Assembly: GCA_938003725.1 (NCBI GenBank)
Contig: CALKXX010000129.1
Span: 1 to 7,584 of the forward strand
Reading direction: 5' to 3'
Source of the DNA: an uncultured Sphingomonadaceae bacterium
Lineage (GTDB): Bacteria > Pseudomonadota > Alphaproteobacteria > Sphingomonadales > Sphingomonadaceae
DNA length: 7,584 nucleotides
This document shows positions 1 through 6,263 of the stretch, piece after piece. Below the pieces are notes generated by a model. It saw only the letters and a program-made list of their open reading frames with translations, was not told where the DNA came from and did no database searches. How positions within the stretch are numbered: the stretch's first letter is position 1; each line of letters starts with the position of its first letter. Both the position numbers and the translations under genes were made by a program.

Positions 1-121
1 CCCGCATGCCATAGTAGGAAAAACGTTCCCACATTTCTGCGAAAAATAGAACAAAAAGGCCTTTTGGATGGCCGAGGAATGTCCCTCTAGCATCTCCGGA
101 TTCTTGGTACGCGCCTGCCAT
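1..121 (-). CDS. POT-family peptide MFS transporter, N-terminal fragment
   Basis: This is the first 40 codons of a gene that continues off the left edge. Translating the minus strand from the ATG at 121 gives a short polar N-terminus, then GHPKGLFVLFFAEMWERFSY, then YGMR at the edge. The segment with EMWERFSYYGMR is the signature at the start of transmembrane helix 1 in the proton-dependent oligopeptide transporter family (POT/PTR2). Known members are inner-membrane proton symporters that import di- and tripeptides, and the E..ER motif takes part in proton coupling. The start is supported by a GGGGAG ribosome binding site nine bases upstream and by an in-frame stop at 158-160. The gene is divergent from the GntR regulator at 440. 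The rest of the protein, normally about 450-550 residues, cannot be seen, so substrate and integrity are unknown. The family call rests on this short but very characteristic motif. Confidence 0.85.
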   Translation of the reverse strand, partial: MAGAYQESGDARGTFLGHPKGLFVLFFAEMWERFSYYGMR

Positions 122-130
122 AACAATTGG

Positions 131-136
131 CTCCCC
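131..136 (-). promoter_or_regulatory. Ribosome binding site of the peptide transporter
   Basis: On the minus strand this reads GGGGAG and lies nine bases before the ATG at 121. It decides the start, because the only other upstream possibility is closed by the in-frame stop at 158-160. Confidence 0.6.
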
Positions 137-153
137 ACTAAAATTGATGCGGA

Positions 154-179
154 CCGTTTAATGCGGCCCAGTTGAACGG
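154..179. promoter_or_regulatory. Candidate operator or leader hairpin (26-bp dyad)
   Basis: CCGTTTAA at 154-161 faces TTGAACGG at 172-179, matching at 7 of 8 positions around a central GGCC at 165-168. The site sits 33-58 bases before the transporter ATG, where a repressor would act. If it is transcribed, it could instead fold in the mRNA leader. The pattern is seen directly; the regulatory role is inferred. Confidence 0.35.
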
Positions 180-208
180 CACCCTAACCAAAAAATTGCG
201 CAAGTGAA

Positions 209-238
209 GCATATTGTTACACGGGACACTAAATATGC
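209..238. promoter_or_regulatory. Candidate operator, inverted repeat GCATATT-N16-AATATGC
   Basis: A perfect 7-bp inverted repeat with arms at 209-215 and 232-238 and a 16-bp spacer lies near the centre of the divergent region. The centre-to-centre distance of 23 bp puts both arms on roughly the same face of the helix, which suits a dimeric regulator. No binding protein can be named from sequence. Confidence 0.3.
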
Positions 239-317
239 AGGATTTGGGAAAGGTCAGTTTACAATGGCTAGCCGCAAATCGCGTTGCCTTTACCGAGAGC
301 CGGCAGCGCCACGTCCG

Positions 318-367
318 ACCGCCAGTTTTGACCGAGGCGGTACAATCGCCGAAACCAAACCGGTTTC
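318..367. promoter_or_regulatory. Pair of small dyads upstream of the GntR gene
   Basis: Two inverted repeats lie close together. ACCGCC (318-323) faces GGCGGT (336-341). GAAACC (351-356) faces GGTTTC (362-367) and overlaps the 10-bp palindrome AAACCGGTTT at 357-366. They end 72 bases before the GntR start codon. No U-tract follows, so they are not terminators. They could be an autoregulatory operator, but short dyads like these also occur by chance. Confidence 0.25.
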
Positions 368-425
368 AATTACAACTAAAGCGCCGAAAATTAAGACTTA
401 TCCCTTGCCTGCATCGCTGTATTAT

Positions 426-463
426 GGCAGTGAGGCAGTATGAACAATGCCAGTAAGCCAGTA
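426..463 (+). repeat. Four phased G(G/C)CAGT repeats across the GntR start
   Basis: GGCAGT occurs at 426 and 434, and GCCAGTA at 449 and 457. Each pair has an 8-bp period, and the two pairs are offset by 23 bp, about two helical turns. They straddle the start codon at 440, where a regulator could block its own translation or transcription initiation. Half of the array lies inside the coding sequence, so chance is a real alternative. Confidence 0.3.
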
Positions 464-784
464 TATTTGAAATTGCGGGATATTATCTCCGACTCGATCC
501 TTGATGGAGAGTATCGTGAGGGTGATATGCTGCCTTCGGTACGCGCCTTTGCCGCCGAACAGGGCGCAAACCCCCTCACCGTTGCGAAAGCGTATCAGGG
601 TTTTCAGGAAGATGGTCTGGTCGATGTCAAACGCGGCGTTGGCATGTTTGTGGCCAATGGCGCCAAGTCAAAGCTGCGCGATGCACAGCGCGATGATTTC
701 ATCAATAACGTCTGGCCGCCCGTAGAGCGCCAGATGCGGCGGCTCAATATTCATCTGGATGAGTTGCTTGAAAAAGATGGATAA
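440..784 (+). CDS. GntR-family transcriptional regulator, YtrA-like
   Basis: A 114-residue DNA-binding protein. Residues 7-74 form the GntR winged helix-turn-helix: PVYLKLRDII opens it, GEYREGDMLPSVRAFA holds helix 2, NPLTVAKAY is the recognition helix, and DGLVDVKRGVGMFV is the wing. Only about 40 residues follow, with helical FINNVWPPVERQMRRLNIHL near the end. This matches the short YtrA subfamily, in which two C-terminal helices serve for dimerisation and there is no large ligand-binding domain. Known YtrA proteins often repress linked transporter operons. Here the neighbours are a divergent peptide transporter and a convergent PEP-CTERM operon, with no ABC transporter in view, so the target is uncertain. 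The ATG at 440 is chosen because GAGG lies four bases upstream and the protein begins where family members do. The start region carries phased repeats that may serve autoregulation. Length and domain are normal for the subfamily. Confidence 0.92.
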   Translation: MNNASKPVYLKLRDIISDSILDGEYREGDMLPSVRAFAAEQGANPLTVAKAYQGFQEDGLVDVKRGVGMFVANGAKSKLRDAQRDDFINNVWPPVERQMRRLNIHLDELLEKDG

Positions 785-793
785 ACAGGTTTT

Positions 794-2794
794 CTAACTC
801 TCTGCTGACGCTTTTTCCTTTTCCAACACGGCATAGGCCTGCGACAAGCTGTTTCGATAGACGGTATTATTAGGGGCGATCGCGACCGCTTTTTCTAACA
901 GGTCAACAGCATCCTTGTTGCGCGCGCCATCAGCAAGCACCGCTAGCCCGTAAAAATGTGACACAACCGGGCTGGAAGGTTGCACATGATAGGCAATTCG
1001 CCCCGCCGCCACGGCTTTCTTGGTCTCGCCCAGTCCGGTATAAGCCTGCGCCAATCCGGCCATCACAAGAGCGTCATTCTCTCCAATCCGCTTGCGCAAA
1101 TTTTCAAGGATATATTTGGCCACGTTCCAATTCTTGGTCTCCAGATGCGCATAAGCCATCCACCTTAGCGCCGCGACGTTGCTGGGATTATAGTCGAGAT
1201 ATTGCGCCAAAACCTCGCCAGATTTTTGCAATTCGCCTTTGGCTCTAAGCACCTCTACGGTGCGCAGCATAACCGGTTCTGAAAAACGAATACGCCGCGC
1301 TTTATCGAGTGCGTCCAGCGCTTCATTATAGTTCCGGTTCGCCATCGCTGTATCGGCAACCAATATATGTGCATCGCTCGCGCCGGGGTTCCCGTTTTGC
1401 AAGCGTTTAGCCTGCGCAAATGCCGCGCCGTAGTTTCCGGCGTTATAAAGCGCACGGATATAGGGAATGACCACCCTGGCGTTACCCGGCGCACGGCTGG
1501 CTTCTGCGGCCAGCACGTTCATCGGAGTGTCCGGTTGAAATGCTTGCCCTTTTCCAACATCATGACGCGCTGCCCGGTTAAATGCGCTCACCGCCTCTTT
1601 TGTCGATTCCAATGCTTCCAGCGCCCTCACCGCAAGCCAAAGTGCATAGGGATCAGCACCGCTGCTGTTCACCTGAGGTTTCAACACCTCTATTGCATCG
1701 CTGGCGTCTCCCGCCAGGTAGAGCGAGCGAGCGAGCAGATTCTGAGCTTGCCGATTATTGGGTTGCACAGAAATCAGCCGACGAAACTTGTCCACGGCCG
1801 CATTATAATTGCCTTCGCCATGCTCTATGATCCCCTGAACCAATAGCACCGCGGGCAATCCATCAATCCGGCCTTCGGTTTTTTGCATCAGGCTACGTGC
1901 CAGATCATATTTCCCGGCTCTTGCAGCCAACACCGATTGCATGAAAAAAGCACGCGGATTGCGGCCGTCCAGCGAGATTATCTTGCGCGCGACGACCAGC
2001 ATGTCTTTCATCCGCCCCATATCCCCCAGGGTGGCGGCATATTCCGAAAGCAGCATGACATCATTCGGATCGATCTGAAGCGCACGCTCAAACCATGGCA
2101 GCGCGGCGCCCAAGCCAAATTGAAATCGCAATAGCTCGCCGCGATATTGCAGAGCCCGAATATTACCCGGCTCCAGCTTGACCGCCTCATCAACCGCATT
2201 GATCGCACCCGCCTGATCGCCGAGTCCAGCGCGAAAACGAGCAATATCTACCCACAAGTCCGGATTGGATGGGTCCAGTTTTACTGCACGATCAAATGCC
2301 TGTGTCGCCAAGGCATTGTCGCCGGTTTGAACACCAACGCGGCCAAGTATGCGCGCGGCATAACCTTGATAATCCGTGGCGATGTCATTGGCGAACAATT
2401 GGTCTTTGGCCTTTTGAAAATTGCCCTGTAATTGCAAGGCATGACCATATAGATGCCGGACATCAGCAGGGTTCAAACCCAAGGCAAGCCCCCGATCCAA
2501 TTCTGCCTGCGCGCCGATGCCGTCAAATAGTTTCAACAAGACTTCTGCCTGTAGCACGCGCGCATCAATCCATTCGGGATCGGCCTTAATCGCATTCATC
2601 AATTCGATCCGTGCAGAGCGAACGTCCCCTTGAGAACGATATTCCTGAGCCTTGGCAAAAGCCTCCCTCGCGTCCTCATTACCCTCGCTTGCTGCATAGA
2701 TAGATTGCGACAATCCTCCAAAGGCCAATATGCTCGCTATCGATAATCCGACAGCACGCGCTTTGACCTTTAAAGAATGGCGCATGATGCCCAT
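794..2794 (-). CDS. prsT: XrtA/PEP-CTERM system TPR-repeat protein PrsT
   Basis: A 666-residue exported protein made almost wholly of tetratricopeptide repeats. Residues 1-34 are a signal peptide: basic start with RHSLKVKARA, hydrophobic core VGLSIASILAFGGL, probable cleavage after IYA. From about residue 40 to 655 helical TPR pairs run continuously, with typical cores such as AFDRAVKLDPSNPDLW (about 165-180), AVDEAVKLEPGNIRAL (about 200-215), and LLEKAVAIAPNN near the C-terminus. TPR arrays bind other proteins, so a scaffold role in the periplasm or at the outer membrane is likely, but the molecular function is not established. Many relatives in the PEP-CTERM family are lipoproteins of about 900 residues. 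This one is shorter, and no cysteine was found, so it cannot be lipidated. It is the last gene of the operon. Its ATG shares one base with the prsR stop (TGATG), with AGG seven bases upstream. An alternative ATG three codons later gives the same mature protein. Confidence 0.88.
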   Translation of the reverse strand: MGIMRHSLKVKARAVGLSIASILAFGGLSQSIYAASEGNEDAREAFAKAQEYRSQGDVRSARIELMNAIKADPEWIDARVLQAEVLLKLFDGIGAQAELDRGLALGLNPADVRHLYGHALQLQGNFQKAKDQLFANDIATDYQGYAARILGRVGVQTGDNALATQAFDRAVKLDPSNPDLWVDIARFRAGLGDQAGAINAVDEAVKLEPGNIRALQYRGELLRFQFGLGAALPWFERALQIDPNDVMLLSEYAATLGDMGRMKDMLVVARKIISLDGRNPRAFFMQSVLAARAGKYDLARSLMQKTEGRIDGLPAVLLVQGIIEHGEGNYNAAVDKFRRLISVQPNNRQAQNLLARSLYLAGDASDAIEVLKPQVNSSGADPYALWLAVRALEALESTKEAVSAFNRAARHDVGKGQAFQPDTPMNVLAAEASRAPGNARVVIPYIRALYNAGNYGAAFAQAKRLQNGNPGASDAHILVADTAMANRNYNEALDALDKARRIRFSEPVMLRTVEVLRAKGELQKSGEVLAQYLDYNPSNVAALRWMAYAHLETKNWNVAKYILENLRKRIGENDALVMAGLAQAYTGLGETKKAVAAGRIAYHVQPSSPVVSHFYGLAVLADGARNKDAVDLLEKAVAIAPNNTVYRNSLSQAYAVLEKEKASAES

Positions 2795-4164
2795 CAGCTT
2801 GCCTGTTGCAATTGATATTGTTTTAGCAAATCATAAAGTGTCGGACGGCTAATCCCCAGCAATTTTGCGGCATTGGAGATATTCCCATCGGTTTGAGAAA
2901 TCGCACGGCGGATTGCCATCCGGTCGGCAGCTTCGCGTGCCGCTTTCAGGTTTAGGAGATCCGCCGGCTCATCTGCTGCAACATCAAGATCCAGATCATT
3001 TGCCGCAATAAGCTTTCCATCAGCCATAATGACCGCTCGTTTGATACGGTTTTCCAGCTCGCGGACATTGCCCGGCCATTTCCAAGCTTCCAGCGCAGCG
3101 AGTGCATCGGGCGCCAGACCTTTTACCGCCGGGTTTATTTCATCAGCAAATTTTTTCTGAAAATGTCGCGCCAGCAAGCTCGCATCGCCGGGCCGTTCCG
3201 CAAGCGCAGGAATCTTGATCACTATCTCTGCAAGCCGGTAGTATAGGTCTTCCCGAAATGCGTTTTGGGCAATCATCGCTTCCAGATTTTGGTGGGTCGC
3301 ACAAACGATCCGCGTGTCGACGGCAATCGGCTTGCGGCCGCCAATGCGTTCGATGACGCGCTCTTGAATGAACCGCAGCAACTTAACCTGAAGCGGCAAT
3401 GGTATGTCGCCAACTTCGTCCAGAAACAATGTGCCGCCATTGGCCTGTTCAATCTTGCCTTCGGTGGTTTTTATGGCACCGGTAAATGCGCCCTTCTCGT
3501 GACCAAATAATTCCGACTCCAGCAGGTTTTCCGGAATGGCGGCACAGTTAATCGCAACAAATGCCTGATCACGCCTTTCACTGGCATCGTGCAGCCCTTT
3601 CGCCAGCAGTTCTTTACCTGTCCCGCTCGCACCCAGCAGCATTACCGAAGCATTGGTGTTTGAAACCCGTTCGATCATTTGTGCGACTTTCAGCATTTCC
3701 GGCGCACCCGTAATAATCTGACCCAGTACCCGATCCCCGTTGTCGCGTTTCGAAGAAAGGTGCACGTTTTCAAGTTCCAGTTTGCGAACATGAAACGCCC
3801 TGCGAACGATCAAACCCAGTTCGTCGATGTCCACCGGTTTCTGATAAAAATCCCATGCTCCGCTTGCAATGGCCCGCAGCGCGCTGTCTTTCTCACCGTG
3901 GCCAGAGGCAATAATGACCTTTGTATCAGGCTTCAAACTTAGGATGGCATCCATCGTCGCAAACCCCTCGGTCGTGCCATCCGGATCCGGCGGCAAACCA
4001 AGATCGAGCGTGACCACATCCGGTTCTTCGGAACGCAAAATATTGATTGCTTCTTCCCGGTCCCCGGCAACGAAGACCTCAAAATCCTCATAGGCCCATT
4101 TCAACTGTTTCTGCAGGCCCGGATCATCCTCGACGATCAACAGTTTTTCTTTCGTCTCTGCCAT
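2794..4164 (-). CDS. prsR: PEP-CTERM-box sigma-54 response regulator PrsR
   Basis: A 456-residue NtrC-type activator. Residues 8-125 are a receiver domain with acidic D13/D14, the phospho-acceptor D54 in VVTLDLGLPP and K109. Residues 150-385 are the AAA+ domain that drives open-complex formation by sigma-54 RNA polymerase: Walker A GASGTGKE (178-185), an intact GAFTGA sigma-54 contact loop (225-230), Walker B GGTLFLDE (243-250), FREDLYYRL (303-311) and WPGNVREL (363-370). Residues 425-450 form a Fis-type helix-turn-helix, NISNAAKLLGISRPTLYDLL. In the known system PrsR is phosphorylated by PrsK and activates PEP-CTERM genes from sigma-54 promoters. The ATG at 4164 is preferred over the in-frame ATG at 4182. 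It follows the prsK stop by one base and has AGAGGG nine bases upstream, whereas the earlier ATG lies at the 5' edge of that ribosome binding site. All key residues are present, so the protein should be active. Confidence 0.95.
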   Translation of the reverse strand: MAETKEKLLIVEDDPGLQKQLKWAYEDFEVFVAGDREEAINILRSEEPDVVTLDLGLPPDPDGTTEGFATMDAILSLKPDTKVIIASGHGEKDSALRAIASGAWDFYQKPVDIDELGLIVRRAFHVRKLELENVHLSSKRDNGDRVLGQIITGAPEMLKVAQMIERVSNTNASVMLLGASGTGKELLAKGLHDASERRDQAFVAINCAAIPENLLESELFGHEKGAFTGAIKTTEGKIEQANGGTLFLDEVGDIPLPLQVKLLRFIQERVIERIGGRKPIAVDTRIVCATHQNLEAMIAQNAFREDLYYRLAEIVIKIPALAERPGDASLLARHFQKKFADEINPAVKGLAPDALAALEAWKWPGNVRELENRIKRAVIMADGKLIAANDLDLDVAADEPADLLNLKAAREAADRMAIRRAISQTDGNISNAAKLLGISRPTLYDLLKQYQLQQAS

Positions 4165-4165
4165 G

Positions 4166-6262
4166 TCAGGCGGCCCTCTCATCTATCTGGTCTTTTGGTG
4201 ATAATTGCTTTGCAAGCGGTAAAATTAGTGTGAAACGACTTCCCCCGCCTTCTTTGCTCTCAACTTCAAGCCGTCCATTCATAGCCACGGCCAGCGAACG
4301 CGCTTCATAGGCACCGATCCCGAAACCGCCGTCTTTGCTTGATGCAAATGGCTTGAACAATTGACTGCGAATAAACTCGCTGGACATACCAACACCTTGA
4401 TCAAGCACCTCAATCGCGACACTTAGATCGCGGCGCCGTGCGTTTAGCGCAATTGGCTGCCCCTCTGGACTGGCATCAATCGCATTTTGGATAAGATGCC
4501 CCAGTATCTGATCGACGCGGGCCGGGTCAGCCATTGCCGTCAGGTCGTCAATCTGACTGCTCTCAATTGCATGGAGCAAGCGTTTCTTTTCGATGATCGA
4601 CTGCAACAAGGCGGCAACCTTGACCGGTTTGGGCTCTTCCGGTTTCGCTTTGTTATGCTGTGACAAGCGCGCGAGCAGGCCATTCATTTTGTCGGCCGAA
4701 TCCTGAAGCGTTTCAATCATGTCTTCCCGGAATTCGGGATTATCTGCATGGCGTTTTGCATTGCGCGCCAACAGGCTCAACTGGCTCACCAGATTTTTGA
4801 TGTCGTGCATCACAAATGCCATACGCCGGTTAAATTCATCAAATCGCTGCGCTTCCGAGAGAGATTCTTGACTACGCGCTTCGGATAGATAGCTGGCAAC
4901 CTGACGGCCCACGACCCGCAACATATCCAAGTCCTCCCAGTCGAGTGTCCGATCAACTCGTGGCCGCGCGAGCAATATGATCCCCGCCAACCGATCAAAA
5001 TGGACGAGCGGAACCGCTGCCCAAGCCTGTGGATCATTGCTCATCCACTCAGGGATAGCCGCCGGGTCACATTTCTCGTCCTTGTCTTCACGCAGAGCAT
5101 CGAATTCTACGATATGGCCCGTGTCTTGAAAAAAACTGATAGTCCGTGAAGTGCAAGCTCTTGCAGGCACCTGCATAGTCGGCCAATTCCAACGAGATTG
5201 CAGGGACAGCCGCCCAGATTCATCAGGCATCAGCAATATGCCTGCGGGAGAGTCGGTGATGTCCGCAACCGCTTTGACGACACGCTCATGAAAGGGGGCT
5301 GATTCATCACCCGGCCTGCCGATCGTGTCGGTAAATCGGATCCACTCTGCACGATAATCATAGCGGTGCTGAAAGAAGTTCTTCGCCAATTTAACCTTGA
5401 ACCAGGCGCGGAATTTACCGGACGGCAGCAACAAGAGAGCTGCGATGGACGTACCGAACAGAAAACTAATCTGCGCCAATCTGGCATAATCGCCGCCGAT
5501 AATTTGCAGCGCGGTCGCGATGATAATCATCATCATCAGATACCCGCCAATCGCCACCAATGAGAGTGACCTGAAAGCGACGCTGCGCGATAATTTCAAA
5601 TTCCATTCGGTATTGCGAACGGATGCGAGCGCCAATATCGGCGCAATACAGGCAACCGCCGGACCTCGCATGGCGCTAAGTTCCGCCGGGAATTGCTGGG
5701 TTAAATATGTGATTGTGAACAGGTTCAGGTCATAGGTCCAGATCGCCGCCAAGGACGCCATTGGCAGACGGATACCCCAACGGGTTTCCGGAGCGGAAAT
5801 TGAATAGAGATTGTGCACCATGACCAACGCGCCGACCGCGAAAATCATTCTGAGCACCAATGACGTATAGACCGCCATACCTTCCAATCGCGGACTGCCC
5901 TCAAAAATGGGGATCAGGGAGTCAACAATGATCTGCCCAACCAAGACCAGCGCCAACACGCCATAGATAACGTTGACCGTTTTTGGTTCGTCCCGCCCTT
6001 CCCCCGCGCGCAACAAGACAAACATGAATGTCAGCCAGCCAAAATTTCGCAGGCTTTCGCTAAAGCTGCCTATAGGCGAGAACGCACCTTCCACAGTAAC
6101 GGCCAAAGCCCAGAAGCTGGTCAGGCTGATCGCAACGATCAAGGATGTCTGGGTATTGTTTCTCTCGGCTTTGCGCTGGAACTGCCAAATGGCCAACGCA
6201 GCAAATAAAGCTGCGGCAACGCCGTGCCCCCAAATGCTGATGTAGGATAGTAGAGCGTCCAT
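4166..6262 (-). CDS. prsK: XrtA/PEP-CTERM system sensor histidine kinase PrsK
   Basis: A 698-residue inner-membrane sensor kinase. Residues 5-280 hold roughly eight hydrophobic helices, for example GVAAALFAALAIW, VIYGVLALVLVGQIIV and GGYLMMMIIIATAL, and probably form the sensing module. A GAF-like domain spans about 320-460. The dimerisation domain carries the phospho-acceptor H486 in AFVMHDIKNLVSQLSLL. The ATPase domain follows: N-box HLIQNAIDASP (about 590-600), G1 DQGVGMS (621-627) and G2 GGFGIGAYEAR (645-655). The GIGAYEAR form is typical of the PrsK family. The signal sensed is unknown. Its partner is PrsR, encoded immediately downstream (TGA, one base, ATG). The frame extends to a GTG at 6295 that overlaps the transferase gene by 32 bases. 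The ATG at 6262 is preferred because it follows the transferase stop by one base, has AGAAGG 11 bases upstream, and begins the protein just before the first helix. All catalytic boxes are intact. Confidence 0.93.
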   Translation of the reverse strand: MDALLSYISIWGHGVAAALFAALAIWQFQRKAERNNTQTSLIVAISLTSFWALAVTVEGAFSPIGSFSESLRNFGWLTFMFVLLRAGEGRDEPKTVNVIYGVLALVLVGQIIVDSLIPIFEGSPRLEGMAVYTSLVLRMIFAVGALVMVHNLYSISAPETRWGIRLPMASLAAIWTYDLNLFTITYLTQQFPAELSAMRGPAVACIAPILALASVRNTEWNLKLSRSVAFRSLSLVAIGGYLMMMIIIATALQIIGGDYARLAQISFLFGTSIAALLLLPSGKFRAWFKVKLAKNFFQHRYDYRAEWIRFTDTIGRPGDESAPFHERVVKAVADITDSPAGILLMPDESGRLSLQSRWNWPTMQVPARACTSRTISFFQDTGHIVEFDALREDKDEKCDPAAIPEWMSNDPQAWAAVPLVHFDRLAGIILLARPRVDRTLDWEDLDMLRVVGRQVASYLSEARSQESLSEAQRFDEFNRRMAFVMHDIKNLVSQLSLLARNAKRHADNPEFREDMIETLQDSADKMNGLLARLSQHNKAKPEEPKPVKVAALLQSIIEKKRLLHAIESSQIDDLTAMADPARVDQILGHLIQNAIDASPEGQPIALNARRRDLSVAIEVLDQGVGMSSEFIRSQLFKPFASSKDGGFGIGAYEARSLAVAMNGRLEVESKEGGGSRFTLILPLAKQLSPKDQIDERAA
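4174..4179 (-). promoter_or_regulatory. Ribosome binding site of prsR
   Basis: On the minus strand this reads AGAGGG, nine bases before the ATG at 4164. It lies inside the last codons of prsK and overlaps the region just after the alternative ATG at 4182, which argues against that earlier start. Confidence 0.6.
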
Positions 6263-6263
6263 A

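Larger units (their letters stand above)
122..439. other. Divergent intergenic region, transporter / GntR regulator
   Basis: These 318 bases separate two divergently transcribed genes and should carry both promoters. No convincing gene lies here: the two plus-strand open frames starting at 204 and 214 lack ribosome binding sites and give low-complexity basic peptides. No clear -35/-10 pair and no sigma-54 (GG-N10-GC) element with the right spacing was found on either strand by eye. The region is rich in dyads: 154-179, the palindrome TTGCGCAA at 196-203, 209-238, 318-341 and 351-367. There is also a near-exact 9-base direct repeat, ATGCGG(A/C)CC, at 147-155 and 161-169. The clearest dyads are listed separately as candidate operators. 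Confidence 0.6.

Noticed and set aside
341..346. TACAAT as a -10 box for gntR
   Set aside because: The only nearby -35-like hexamer, TTGACC at 328-333, is just seven bases upstream, and nothing suitable lies 16-18 bases upstream.
122..439. Sigma-54 promoter or PrsR target in the divergent region
   Set aside because: Partial GG and GC elements are present (for example GGCAC near 178 and TTGCG near 196), but none has the required ten-base spacing between GG and GC on either strand.
204..456. Two overlapping plus-strand open frames of about 80 codons in the intergenic region
   Set aside because: They have no ribosome binding site, no recognisable motif and low-complexity basic composition; one runs into the gntR start. 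They are better read as chance open frames in a divergent promoter region.
771..817. GAAAAAG/CTTTTTC inverted repeat as a bidirectional terminator
   Set aside because: The arms are A/T-rich and 33 bases apart, with no GC stem, and half lies inside prsT.
1367..1846. 159-codon plus-strand frame opposite prsT
   Set aside because: It is antisense to a clear TPR coding sequence, rich in Arg, His and Cys with no domain pattern, as expected for a shadow frame.
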